Positions 22,067 to 34,488 of a stretch of 64,000 bases of DNA are shown piece after piece. The translations under genes and the position numbers were made by a program. Origin of the DNA: Crocodylus rhombifer (taxonomy: Eukaryota; Chordata; Crocodylia; Crocodylidae); NCBI GenBank assembly GCA_038503035.1, contig JAVSML010024254.1, positions 152,697 through 216,696 on the forward strand, given 5' to 3'. Under the pieces are notes generated by a model. That model saw only the letters and a list, made by a program, of their open reading frames with translations, had not been told where the DNA came from and made no database searches. Each line of letters starts with the position of its first letter. The first letter of the stretch is position 1.

Positions 22067-24378
22067 CCTGTATTTAATGATTATCTGTGTAATGAAAAAT
22101 GCAAGAGCAGCATGGTTCAAAGGGAAATGCACAGGATTTTCTCAGCTGAAATTGCTACTGCTCTTGCAAATTATAGCTAGCTCTTGCAAAATACTTTCTG
22201 AACTCTGGTATAAGAAGTACAGAGGGGAAGGAGGTGTCATCAGTGCCTGCTGTGTTCCAGCAATCTGTTCTTAATGGTTGGCCTTTGAGGGCCATAGGTA
22301 GTGGACGTAGAAATCCTTATTTTTTTATCATCTAACACAGGTCTGCTATGCAGTTTGCTTAGGAATCAAAGACCTGCTAATGTCTCCTCTCAAATCCTCC
22401 TATTCACTCCTAGCTTTACCTCCACATAACAGATACTAGGCTAAGCAATGGAAAATCTGGGCCAGCATGATTCTTGGTGGGCCAGCAGGGAGAGCAGAAT
22501 TTTGAGATCTCTTGGTCTTTTTCAAGAGATGGGTTATTGGGATTTTGAAATCTAAGCTCTGTCTACAGAGGTGAAGAATCCATCTGTGAAAATGGCAGCA
22601 GGCTGAGTCTTTCTCAGGAGAACCAGAAACTCTTCATCTAAGCCAACTGTCTCAGCTTTAATCTTCAGACTCTCAGGGACTGAGACAAGATCATAAAGGC
22701 AGCTTGTGGAAAGAAGGCTCTTTACCCTAAGGATATCCACCATATTTCGGTATTCTCAGATGTCAAGTTGAAGTAGCTCTTTTATATGTGGCTGAATGCC
22801 AGGTGCAATATTTTGGCAAGAAGTAATTCTTCTGGGAATGAATCACTGTGAAAAAACTACATAAGATCAAAACAGAAACTTCAGCTGACAACACAGGTTC
22901 AGACACAGAACCATGAACTGTTGACCGGATAGACTCTCAGCGTCACATTACACTACTATAATCTTGTTTAAATATCAACATTTGATCATGTTTTGTCAAA
23001 AGCTTTCACATCTTATCTTACTAGTGTACAATCAGCTTTCTGAATTTACTCTACTGTTAGGCTATGTTTGAAATACTGTTAAATTTCATTCCTGTGTTTC
23101 TTTTTCCCTGCCAAATGATCCTTCTGTTCAAACTACACAGAGGTACTGTGAATTCTCCTCAACATAAACAGTGGGGTCATTCTCACTGGTTTGGTCTCCA
23201 TGGGAAGTTTTTACTTATACATTACTCCATTGCCTTGTTTGTGGTAACTGGCAACTCTTAAGAGGACATTCACATGGGGAAAACTCATACTGCTTTAAAT
23301 GGAGTATATTTTACCATCCTATTTATTCCTTTTGTGGTACAAATAACATGTCCCAGCCCTCAGAGGAAGACCAAACTGTGTAGGTATTAATACAACAATT
23401 CAGTAAGCTAATTTTTACTTCTAATGTGTACATGTCGCATGTGGGGTGAAAAAACTGAACTGGGATGTTCCTTCACTGGTAAAAGGGAAATATTGCTACA
23501 AGGCTATAAGAAAGAAAGTCTGTTTTGTCTAGTTATACTGTTAGCTCTTCAGAGAATGGATTATCCCTGATTATGAATTTGTACCCAGCCTAGTACAATG
23601 AGGTCCTGCTCTGTAGTGTAATGCAATAAATAACACTACGGAAGCTAAAGTGCCTATTTTCCAATTGTCAGCATGATGTGTTGTAAGAAATCCATGCTTA
23701 CAGTGTGTACTGGACCGTTCAGATTTTTCTTCATCTAAAAAGAAAACATACAGCATGAAATAGAGCACTGAAACTGGTGATCACAATCGCCTTCATAATT
23801 ACAGTCTATGCTGCTCAATAGAGACAGCCACTAAAAAAGGCTAAGGAGGTAGGAACAGAATTACCCCAATGTGTTTTAAAAGAATACTGTTTTCGTTTCT
23901 TGGAATAAACCAGAGCTATCCATATAGCCATGCAGTAAAACCCCTTATTTGTTCTACCCTACTGTAAGTGCAATTGTATTTAATAGCTGACACTGTCAAA
24001 CCCACTTGAATGCCTTGTTGAGACTGTACTTGATGGTTACTAAAAATCCCAGTGCAACTCCAGTAATATGAACAGCTTCTTCTTCTTGCATTTATATAAC
24101 ACTAATCATTCCAAAGTGATGTAAACTTCAAGTAACATATACACCAGGCACAGGGATGATTCCATGCATTACTGAAACCCATGTGTGTTAAATGCAAATG
24201 CCAGACATAGAGATCAGGGGAGATTCCTTCAGTAATCTTACTGTCAAGAGCATCTCTGTATAGAGAAAGCAAGGACCTGTAGGAAGAGAAATTTGAAATA
24301 AAGAGGATCAAAACATTATCTATTTCTGGAAGTAAATACAAGACAGAAATAAAAGGTGAAATGATGCAAGTCCTTTCA
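22067..24378. other. No recognisable feature
   Basis: About 2.3 kb of AT-rich, apparently single-copy DNA. No exon-like conserved frame was recognised. Confidence 0.45.
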
Positions 24379-24386
24379 TTCTAGAT

Positions 24387-24539
24387 CAGCAGTTCCCAAA
24401 CTGTGGGTCGCAACCCCCAAAAGGTTTGCAACATCAACAGATGGGGTTGCGGGCGGGCTGTGGATTGAGAGTGAGGAGCCATGCTGAGGGAATGGGGCCA
24501 TAAATGGGCTCATGCTGAGGAAAAGTTTGGGAAGCATTG
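24387..24539. mobile_element. hAT MITE, 153 bp, with perfect 8-bp target duplication
   Basis: Left end cagcagttcccaaactgtgg, right end agtttgggaagcattg, imperfect inverted repeats of a widespread vertebrate hAT type. The flanks ttctagat at 24379-24386 and 24540-24547 are identical, the 8-bp duplication expected of hAT insertion. Confidence 0.9.
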
Positions 24540-24547
24540 TTCTAGAT

Positions 24548-26440
24548 GCACAACCCGCAGAAAAAAGTCCAAGAACATCCATGCCAGAAAAGTTACTGAT
24601 GTTATAAAGATCAAATTCCTGTATGTAGTGTGAATCTATAAATGACATTGTGTCTTATACTAACCAGCATGGAGCTGGAACAACTGAACATAAGCAAGAG
24701 TGCACATATAAAAGATGAGAAGTAACAGGTTAGAAATCTATTAAGGGTGTGGGCACACTTCCATTAGGGGCCCAAAGTTTTTGCCCCATTTGGATTGTTC
24801 TCATTTCACTCACACAAAGCACTTGGAAGTACTAGTTGCTGCCCTTTTGAAATCTTCCCTTTTGAAGGGTTTCCAAATGTACGTGTGTCCACACCATTTG
24901 CGATGTTTTATTCTGCCCAAGAACAAAACATCAAAGTTGACATCAAAGTTAAGATATCTGAGTGTGAAATGTGCAGAAAATGTAGGAGATACATTGCAAA
25001 ACAACCACTGAAATCACTTGAAATTCTGCAAAAATAGAACACATCTATTTGAATTCAACAGGAAAAATAACATTTATTAGTGGAATGCTACTTTAAAAAT
25101 AATGTATTTAAACAGGTTTAAATTCAGCTGCTTTTTACTTTCTGAACTAGTTATGGCACTACACAGTTGTGCAAGTCTTTGTGTTTTTTCTTTAGCAGTA
25201 CAGAGAATATGCAGCAAAACCCTAGTCAAAATGTTTTTGCATGCACAAAATCAAATTTTAATAATTTATTTCAGTTTTTTTCTTTTATACTTGGTGATTG
25301 TTTCTCAGTGAAGGCTAACCATGTCTGACATTTGAAGTATAAGGTTTAGCCATGCTGGAATTAGCTGTGCATAAATATGTTTTATTTATTTTAAGTAGAA
25401 AAATGTGTCTATTTTCTGTTCAAACTTGAACTGATTTTCTTGAAACTTTTTTAAAAAAATCATATTTTGACAGAAGCCAAGGAAAATAATACTTTTTGAA
25501 AGATATAAACTAAAGGAATTTATTCTGAATGCTAAGTAAATCGGTATAACTCCATTATTAGATATGAATAATTTATAAAAGTTAATGTCACCTGGTTGCC
25601 TAACTTGGTAGTGTATGATGTCACTTCCATGAAAGATGATCATTGCTGGTGTTCAGCAAAGCTGCTGGAGGATGTTTTAGAAGTTGCAGCATGACAGTCT
25701 TTTGGCAACAGTCTGGAACAAAGCTTCTCTGATGACTGTTTGATTAAGCAAATCTGCTGTGGTAACTGTTTGAAGCCAAGCTGTTTCTGCAGCTGTCTGA
25801 GTCTCAAGAGCTCCTGCAGTATTGGGAAGAAACACTGCATTAGGGAAGCACAACGAGGGGAAATGAGAACATGAGGAAGGGAAGAGAAAGGAGAGAATTA
25901 ATATTTGATTTCTGTACTGTATTAAAAGCAAACAGCACGCAGCTTTTAAAAAACAGCTTTTAAAAGCAAAACTATAATGCCGTCTTGGGGTTTTGGTGAT
26001 AGCAACGGTTATACTTGTATATAACACACAACACTGCTGAAGTGCTCTGTGTGTGTGTGTGTCTGTCGGTCTGTCTGCACGTGCACATGTAGAAAATATT
26101 AACATTCATATTAAAAGAGCATTAGTTAGGTTTCAAAGGCAATTATCCAAAAGCTAGAACATTCCAAAATTGAACTGGTTTGTGCAAACTTAATTTATAC
26201 TATTATCTACTCTTTAATTACATGATCATAATTAGGTTTCTCCACAGGATTATTGGCTCATTCAACACACAGAATGGATGGCCTTCACCCAGTGTGCAGC
26301 TATTTAGTATTTCATTCCCACTTCCTGGTTCACTATGTGACCTCGTCCTTTATGCATTCATTGCACTCAATTCAGACCCTGTGCTGAAGATGGAAATATT
26401 GATTTCTTCTTGGGCTTTTTCAATGAGGTCCTTCACTATA
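24548..26440. other. No recognisable feature apart from a short GT run
   Basis: AT-rich DNA. A short (gt)n tract lies at 26049-26061. No coding motif was recognised. Confidence 0.45.
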
Positions 26441-26560
26441 GTATATAAATGTTTCACAAATATTATTGAATTTATTTTCACAGTACCCTGTGAGGCAAAG
26501 AGATAGCTCATCCCAATTTTACAGGTAGAGAATTGAAACCATGAGTGATTACGATTAAAA
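26441..26560 (+). repeat. Possible ancient MIR/LINE-3' conserved core
   Basis: ttttcacagtaccctgtgag, then ctcatcccaattttacaggt and agagaattgaaacc resemble the core shared by MIR-type SINEs and old LINE 3' ends. Heavily diverged. Confidence 0.35.
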
Positions 26561-26669
26561 TGATTAAATCATTTTTGCTGGCCAACCTGAAATTATAGAG
26601 CACTCAGCACTATTGAGCACTTCCTATATTCAGAGCACAGTACCCAGTGACTTCAATTTCAGTTGTGAG

Positions 26670-26910
26670 CAGGGCCGTCCCTGGGGTGGGGGAACAAATC
26701 AGGGTTACTGCCCTGGGTGCTGCACTTCGTGGGGCCCTGCAGACAGTGCCATACAGGCCCTGCCACAGCCACCATGCACCGCCACTGCCAAGCACCTTCA
26801 GCTCTGCCGCCACCCAGCACTGCTGGCTTTGGCCATTTGCCACCCCCTTCCCCCAGGCTCCACACAGGCTGATATGCCTCAGGCCTCACACACCCCTAGT
26901 GACAGCTCTG
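26670..26910. mobile_element. hAT MITE, 241 bp, with perfect 8-bp target duplication
   Basis: Left end cagggccgtccctgggg, right end gtgacagctctg, which is inverse (8 of 10 outer bases). Flanks gttgtgag at 26662-26669 and 26911-26918 are identical. The interior is GC-rich and non-coding despite several chance open frames. Confidence 0.9.
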
Positions 26911-26918
26911 GTTGTGAG

Positions 26919-27349
26919 TGCTCAGTACTTCTGCAAGTGAGACCTGACTTTTTTAAGTGGTGCATCCAGAAAACAAAGAATACACCATTAATGACCACCC
27001 ATGAAATATTTGGTGTGACTTACACACAACAACCCTGCAGCAGAAGCAGGAATTAGAGTCAAACTCCTCATGGCACTATTCAAAAGTATTTAAACCATGA
27101 GAAACTCTTTTCAAAAGTATTTAAACCATGAAAAACTCTTTTCTCATCTTGAAGCCCCTGAATTCTTTGCTATATACTTTCGTGCTTTTGAAATGAGTGG
27201 AGCTGTGGATCAGAGACAGTGGTCTCCTTCTCTACGTGACTTGGTTTCACCTCGAAGTCCACCCTGTGCACTGAATGAGACAGGGGTCCTGTAGAAAAAA
27301 ACCCAGTATGCGACAGTGTAAATAAAGACAGTATTACTTTCACAATAAA
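26919..27349. other. No recognisable feature
   Basis: A short direct duplication (aaaagtatttaaaccatga) occurs at 27079-27098 and 27113-27131. Nothing else was recognised. Confidence 0.45.
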
Positions 27350-27530
27350 GGTCCCGGCAGATGTTCATTTAATGATGCCATGGGATATGAACCCTAATCC
27401 CAGCAATCATAGCTCCTGCCATGACACCTTCTGGCAGGAGGCACAATTGTTGGATTTGGGGCTCAAACCTCAACTGTGTGATTGCCAGTGCAGGGAGCCC
27501 AGGATACAGGTTTGCAGCTGCTGGTCCAGG
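27350..27530 (+). repeat. Dispersed repeat, family R, copy 2
   Basis: Inverse-orientation partner of 20258-20430, with ccctaatcccagcaatcat, ctcctgccatgac and ggcaggaggcacaattgttg. Adjoining GC-rich sequence continues to about 27700. Confidence 0.55.
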
Positions 27531-27785
27531 AGAGTTGATCAACTCCACTTGCCTAGCAGCTGCAAATCCATGGGCTTCCACCCTGGGACTGTGGGATCTG
27601 GGAGCCTCTCCCCAGTCCTGGGTGTGCCAGGCTGCCTAGCATTTCTGCCACTTTACAGGGAGAAGCAGCAAGTGTAGCAGCCTGCTGGTGGGGCCAGAAC
27701 TGACTGTGGGGTCATCTGACCCAGGGGGCCTGCAGGTGCTGGCTAGGGTTGATTGCAGTGATCATTTCCTAGGAGAAAGGCTATG

Positions 27786-28990
27786 CTTAGAGTGAATATA
27801 AACCCAGACCTTGAGCAGAGCTAGCAGTAACATCTTGGAGGCTGCTGGGTGAACATCTATGGAGCAAGCTGGCTGCAGCTTTAAAGCGCCAGTACAGTGA
27901 AGCCATCTGGACATCTGGAAAGCAAATATGGGGGTGGAGGAGGTTCCTTGGGATGCAGTGTGGGGTCTGGAACCCCAAGAGAGGGGCTGAGGGTCTAGGG
28001 GCCTATTAAGGGGTACAGGTGAGCCCCGAGAGAGAGAGGCTGAGTTTGAGAGATCTAGGGAGGGGTCTGAAAGGGCAGACTCACAGATGAAAGAGGACTG
28101 ACAGCCAGAGGGCTAACCGATGAAATCTCAATTGGCCAGTATGGGGCCAGGGCCCAAGAACAGTAAAAGGTCCAGGAGGGACCACTGCAGATACTGCGAG
28201 AACCAAGGGAGCCTGGAGATGTTGACTGGCCCAAGGCATGGCCAGGGTCTAGGATAGGCATGTGTGGCTACAACCAGAGAGGGAGGGGTCAAGGGGAAGT
28301 AGCCTAGGATGAAGATGGCTGATGAAAGCCTTATGAGGAGAAGGGTTCACAAAATGGTGTCCGTCAGAGAGAGCTGGGGGGCCCGGAGGTGAGATCGAAC
28401 TGGGGCCAGGAGGCCAAGAGGTCTGTAGCCCAAGCGGGTCAAGGACTAAGGCTGGTCACCCAAAGCCGAAGAGGAGCACATGACATTGGGGGGAGCCCAG
28501 GATGGGCCAGGATAGTTAGACTAGGATGGCCTAGAGATTGGTCCTGGGTAAGATCTGAAATTGCAGATGGGGCTGTTTAGTGTGGTGGGACTTGTCTGTG
28601 GTGGGGCAGCCTCCACAAAATGCCACATGTGGGCCACGCCAGGGAAAGGTGAGCCTGGGACACCTGAAAGCTTTAGCTCTCACTGCCTTGTGGGTTACCC
28701 CATGGAGGGGGAAGGCTAGGGGACCACACACAGACAAGGAGGGGGGTAAGTGGGGCCAGAAGGGTACAGAGGCCCAGAAAGGGTCCAGGAAAGAGTGAGA
28801 CCAGATAGGTCAGAAGCTCAGAAAGAGGTCAGGGAAGACCAGGACCATATAGGTCCAGAGGCACAGACACCAGCCCAGGGAGGGGTTGAGTGAGACTGAG
28901 GAGTTTGACGGCCCAGTGGGATGTAACGTGTGCCAGAGATCTAATGCATACACACAAACCAGCCAAATTAAAGTTGCCAAGATCATCTTC
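27786..28990 (+). repeat. Purine-rich block, possible LTR or retroelement leader
   Basis: About 1.2 kb rich in gag/agg/ccag motifs (gagagagaggctgag, gtccaggagggaccac, gaccaggaccatataggtcc) quite unlike its AT-rich neighbours. An attaaa signal occurs at 28967-28972 near its right edge. No terminal duplication or pol motif was found, so the identity remains open. Confidence 0.35.
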
Positions 28991-29044
28991 ACTCTAGCAT
29001 TTCCTAATTTTTGAGTATTTAACTTTGTTATTATAAAAGCAATC

Positions 29045-30415
29045 TTTTATAGATTCTAGGGTCAGAAGGGCCATTTAGTCTGACCCTCTGCCCCAGCAGG
29101 CAAGAAAAGGGTCACCAAACCTGGGGTCATGTGAACCCAGCCAGGTCCCTGTCCAGTCTCCTCTTGAAGACCCCCAAGGATGAAGCAAGCACCACCTCCC
29201 TTGGAAGCCCTTTCCAGATCCTGGCAATCCTGACCATGAAAAACTTTTTTCTAATGTCCAGTCTAAACCTTCTCTCTAGTAGCTTATGGCCATTGTTCTT
29301 TGTTGTTCCAAGGGGGTGTCCTAGTAAACAGATCATCACCTACTTTGCGTTGCTCTCCCCTTATAAATTTGTACACTGCCACAAGGTCCCCTCTCAGCCT
29401 TCTCTTGGAGAGGCTGAAGAGGTCAAGTTCCCTGAGCATTTTCTCATAGGGCCTTCCTTGCAAGCCTCTAATCAAACAAGTGGCTCTTCTTTGGACCCTC
29501 TCCAGGTTGTCCGCATCCCACTTGAACTGCAGCATCCAGAACTGGACACAGTACTCCGGCTGTGGCCTGACCAGTGCTGCGTAGAGAGGGAGAATCACTT
29601 CCCTGGACCTGTTTGTGAAGCACCTATGAATGCACAACAAGGTGCGATTGGCTCTGGTGACTACTTCATCACATTGATGACTCATGTTCATCCTGAAGTC
29701 AACAGTGACTCCAAGATCTCTTTCTGCCTCAGTGGTGTTGAGAAGGTTGCTCCCCAGCCTATAGGTAGGATGGCAGCTTTTTCTCCCTATATGCAGCACC
29801 TTGCACTTGTCCTCATTGAATTGCATACTGTTGTTCTCTGCCCACTTCCCCAACCTGTCTAGGTCAGCCTGGATCTGGCTCCTCCTCTCCAGGGTGTTAG
29901 TTTCATCCCATATTTTTGTGTCATCCATGAATTTGGACAGAGTGCTTCCCACCCCCTCATCCAGATCACTGATGAAGATGTTGAACAGCACTGGGCCCAG
30001 AACTGAGCCCTGGGGGACTCCACTGCCCACATCTTTCCAGGTTGACACTGACCCAACCACCACCTCTTTGAGTGTGACCCTTGAGCCAGTTTGCTATCCA
30101 GTCTACCATATAATCATCCAAGGCAAATCTCCTCAGTTTATTTATAAGGATGGTATGGGATACCATGTCAAAGGCCTTCTTGAAGTCCAGATAGATAACA
30201 TCTACCTTGACTCCTACATCTAAGCATTTGGTGGCCTTGTCATAAAAAGAAATTAGATTAGTCAGGCAGGACCTGCCTGCTATAAACCCATGTTGGTTAC
30301 CCCTCCACATCACATTAGCTGGCAGACTCCCACAGATGTGTTCCTTGATAATTTTTCTAGGATTTTCCCAGAGATAGAGGTAAGGCTGACTGGTCTATCT
30401 TTTAAGATAATGTGG
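29045..30415 (-). pseudogene. CR1 LINE, reverse-transcriptase half to 3' end, minus strand
   Basis: The minus-strand reading starts near 30415 with the end of the finger region, then 30313-29966 encodes NQHGFIAGRSCLTNLISFYD and YLDFKKAFDMVSH (first catalytic aspartate). After a frameshift near 30060 the frame runs to 29284 with GVPQGSVLGPVLFNIFISD, then FMDDTKIWD, QRRATCLIRG and [12 protein letters not shown]. The active-site box is FMDD where other CR1 copies have FADD; both aspartates remain. The last block, 29339-29127, is in another frame ([17 protein letters not shown]). The 3' end is at about 29045, with the gattctataaaag tail. It lacks the endonuclease and has at least two frameshifts, so it is inactive and intermediate in age between the copies at 34.5 kb and 41 kb. 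Confidence 0.9.
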
Positions 30416-31400
30416 TAGGTATGTGTAATTTCCTAGCCTACATTTTTATATGAACAATGTTGGAGCTTGTATGTCTGGCATGACAACTTTTTTCCCTTGA
30501 GCTAATAGAGTTCATAGTTGAAGCAGTAGGTGGTTGTTCTCTATATGGACTAATTATACAGGGAAATAGGATACTTTTCCAGAAGTTTTAAAGATATTTG
30601 CTTGAAGCAAAGGAATATTGGGAACCTTGGGTTTCATTCCAGGCTCTAGAAGGGAGTGTGTTCGTGTGCACACACTCCCACCGAGATTAACATGTTCTGC
30701 CCATACAGTTGTATGAGGTTTTATTATTGCAAACTCCAAGCATTCAAAAAATGTGCATCAGGTCTCACAATCATTCAGTCATCTTAGTGCTTATGATATT
30801 TGGAAAAGAAAAAAAAAAAGAAAAGAAAAAATATTTTGGGCTCTTTTTACTTCCCAAAACCTCATCTTAGATTTGAGTAAATGCAATATGAAAATATAAG
30901 AAGAAAATTACAATTCAGTTCATATAGGATTTGTGAACGGAAGTAATGCAGTGGAAACCTCAAAAGTATTCTAAGCTCCAAAAGTTACTAAAGAAACTCT
31001 TGAGAAACAAGGCAAACAAAGAGCAGGGATTGTGTGAGACAATTTCCCTCAAACTCAGAATCTGGAATCAGAAAGATATAAATGCAATCCAGCGGACTCT
31101 ATTATACTATATACGATCTACTTGACTTGTCCCTAAAGAGTGGATCTGGTGATGGAATTTCCCTAACTTCTTCCACAGTGAAGACAGATGCAAAGAATGT
31201 GTTTGTAATCGTTTAGCTCCCCTTTTACACCCTGTTCATCCAAAAGGCACAACTAACTCCCTAGCAAGTCTTCAGCCTTTAATCTCCTTAACAACAAGCA
31301 TTTCTGTAAGTACATGAAGTCCAGCATGGGAGTTAAGGATACAGCCTCTGAATCAGAATTTCCTGTCCTCTACCGCTAAATCTTTAAGCCAGATAACATA
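30416..31400. other. No recognisable feature
   Basis: AT-rich. An A/G-rich tract lies at 30807-30832. Confidence 0.5.
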
Positions 31401-31401
31401 G

Positions 31402-31637
31402 CAGGGCCAGTGCCAGGGCCAGCCATTGGGCCCAATCCAACATGTGCAGGATCAGGATTGAGATGATGGGCCTGATTTGGCACGCAGAGTTGGGGCTACA
31501 TGTCAGATGATGCCCACATGTCCCCCAGCCCTGTGCTGCTTAGGGCCTATGGACAGATTTCATGCACTGGATCCAGCCCACAAACCAACACTGCACCACT
31601 AATCTGGCCTGAAGCCTAGAAAGGTTGGGCACCCCTG
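31402..31637. mobile_element. hAT-type element, degraded
   Basis: The right end ggttgggcacccctg is the inverse of a caggggtgcccaacc terminal repeat. The left end (cagggccagtgccagggcc) is only partly preserved. Internal ctggatccagcccacaa and gatctggcc blocks fit this hAT group. No clean 8-bp duplication. Confidence 0.55.
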
Positions 31638-31645
31638 GCCTATAC

Positions 31646-33070
31646 TGTCTGAAAAATCTAAATGTCAATGATGGTAAGGGATCCTTTAGTGCTGTATAGG
31701 GAAACAAATGTGGATTTTTTTTCTTTCTTAACCTAAGAAGCTTAACTTGCACACCTTTTTTACAATTAACATTTCTAGATGTGACAGCTCTTAATTGATG
31801 CCCAGTGTTATTGGGCACTATTATATTAGACATGTTTTATTTTCAAGTGGGATTTTAAAAATAGGTCCTGAATGCCTAAACTATCAAGGATGGCAAGTCT
31901 CACAAGAGCAGCACATTCCAACTTTGGTAGCCCTATAGTCTATCTACATTTTCCTTGTAGTTTTCTTGCTCCTTAATTTTTTGTTATAAAATACCCTATA
32001 GTATTGAGAATACCCACAGTTAAACATTGCTTCTTTCCCTAGAGGTGGATGCAATTCACTGATAGGCCCACAAAGTGCAAAACTCTCCATTGACCCTGAT
32101 GGGATTCTGGGTTTTTTATGACAGTGGCCATATTTTGTTAAGTATTGGTCCATTAGGATAATAGGAAGCATGGGAGAAAAAATTACTGCAATATTTCACA
32201 GAAAGAAAATCTTTTAAAGTGTTCCCGTTAAGGGCTGAAGTCATTTTAATAGTTGAGTTTTAAATCTTCCTAATTTCTGAGAACTAACTTTCGTGACCAG
32301 TCTCTCAAAGTTAATGTCTGTGTTGACTCTGAGCATATGAAAAAACACTGCTGTGAAAACGTGCCACCCACTCATTCCTGATCTGTACATACCAACTGCT
32401 GAAAAATATAATATATTCACTATTAAAGCAGTGCTAGGTCCTTTCCAGCAAGCGTGCCCAAGACTGAGAGCTTGAGAGTTGGACCGGGCACTCCCTGGAC
32501 ACCAGGCAGACACCAGACCACACCAGACAGTGGCTGTGTTACATTTTTTGCCATGTGACTGCATGGCAAGTGTTTTCCTGGTGGCATAGCACGTCAGAAA
32601 TGGTGTAGACACGCTCAAAGACTCAAGACTGGATTATGAATAATTTAATGACTAGTAATTACTTGTCTGAGGAACCTTCATCAAAAGCATGACTTTTTTA
32701 CCAAGTTTCAAAATTTATTAATAACGTTGGTGGCCAAATAGATACAGTTCAAAAGGACCTGCTTTAGAGTATTAACTTCAGAAAATAAGGTATCTCAGGT
32801 TAAGCATTCAAAATCACTAGTCATTTTTTTTTTAAATGTTGCCCTAAAAGCACTGTAATCCTGAATAATGGGTCTTTAAGAAACTTCACGAAAAATGACT
32901 CCTTTCATATATAGCACATCAATCAATACGCTCACAAAGAGGTATGGACCAGAAATCGAAGTCAACATCACTTTAAATCTGACTGTGTAAACACAATGAC
33001 TGCTTTCAGATGTTAAAAAAAAGCATTTTACCAGAAGCAGCAATGCATTACGCCAACCTGGCTCTGGAGT
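31646..33070. other. No recognisable feature
   Basis: AT-rich sequence without family motifs. Confidence 0.5.
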
Positions 33071-33190
33071 GTCTATATAGATTAAGGGCTTCAGTGGGGC
33101 TTTTTGGCACTTTTATCTAATAGCTGATTCAATCAGCTATTGGATAAAAGCGCCAAAAATGCCCCACTAAAGCACCTAATCCATACAGAC
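33071..33190. repeat. 120-bp near-perfect palindrome (fold-back MITE)
   Basis: gtctatatagattaagggct at the left pairs with the inverse at the right (agcacctaatccatacagac). The centre tagctgattcaatcagcta has a single-base loop at 33130. The arms are about 59 bp with few mismatches across ggcacttttatctaat and attggataaaagcgcc. No coding capacity. It probably inserted as a fold-back transposon. Confidence 0.9.
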
Positions 33191-34440
33191 ATTTGGGTGA
33201 GCCAGGTCCAACTAAGTCACTGCCTCTTCTGAACATGTGCTGGGTTCAGCACAAGAGTGCAACAAGTTTAAAGTAAAGCACAGGGGGAGGGGGTTTAATG
33301 TCTGCAAGCAACTAATATAATACACTCCGATTAAGACTTTTCTATAGCAGATGTATTACTCAGCCTTGACGCTAACATGTGTTGTTTACTTCACTTTGAG
33401 ACCATTGGAAAAATCTACACTTACTCACCAAAAGCATTTATGCAGATGCTTCTTTCAGCACATGCCTAAGCACTTTGTTGACTAAGGGTGGACTTGAGCA
33501 CAGGCTTAACCTTGCTAAATTGAGACAAACATAGAATTGTGTTTTGGGGAATACCATATATATAGGGGTGTAAATATAATAGAACCAAGGAAATCTGTTT
33601 TATTACACTGCCACAAAACTGCCCAAAATCCTACACAGCTAGCCACAGATTGATTCCACCAGCTAGAAGGAAGTATTATGTATGAAAAAGGAAACTATGT
33701 CTAAAGGTTGTGAAAGAGCCTTAACTCAGGATTTCCTGTACTTTCAGTTTGTGTGTTATTTAAGAATAAGAGGCAGAAACCTTAATGTCATGCTAATGCA
33801 TGTTTTGTGTGTCTGTTGGAATTTCCCCTGGGTTGTTTTTTTTTTTTGAATGTACATGAAGAATGAGCACATGGATACAGCTGAAATGGAGTTGAGGGAA
33901 GACTTTTAATAAGTAAATACTGTCAATTTTGAACATTTACATTTTTATTTGTAGAAGAGAAATAAATACAAATATTTACATGGCAAATGCATCCACTTCT
34001 GCCTGTCAAATAGGAGTTCAAGTTCTTCTTGGCATTATGTACAGAGAGAAGAAAGCAGGGAAATGTCCTCTGAGAAACCTCTTTGGTCTAGTCCACCACT
34101 AGTTTCTATACAGATAGGAAATCAAAAATCATCCTTATTTACAGGTATAAATAATCTCCACAATTCAGTACAGGAGTGGAGGTTAACCAATGATTCTACT
34201 GTACATAAGCTTTGGAGAAGGGGAAATGCAAATTAGATGCAGTGTTTATGTATGCTTGCTACTGCAAATATATGAGGTCCCTGGAGAATGGAAAAGCTGC
34301 AGAGTCTAGTCGTTCCCCAGTAACACTGCCTTAGTCTAGGAAGGTTTTACCTACTGCTGACATCGGCAAAAGCTCTATAGCTTTAGTCAGTCTTAGGTGT
34401 TTATATGACCCATATTTCTATTGCATCAAAACACCTCGCA
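33191..34440. other. No recognisable feature
   Basis: AT-rich DNA with a T run at 33836-33847. Nothing else was recognised. Confidence 0.5.
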
Positions 34441-34452
34441 GTCCTTCATGGA

Positions 34453-34488
34453 CACATAAACCCCCATGGGCACATAAACCCCCATGGC
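34453..34488 (+). repeat. 18-bp tandem duplication at the CR1 5' edge
   Basis: cacataaacccccatggg occurs twice in a row (the second copy ends in c). It keeps the CR1 frame open, duplicating HKPPWA/HKPPWL. Confidence 0.85.

Noticed and set aside
29131..29862. 243-codon plus-strand open frame
   Set aside because: It is the antisense shadow of the minus-strand CR1 reverse transcriptase.
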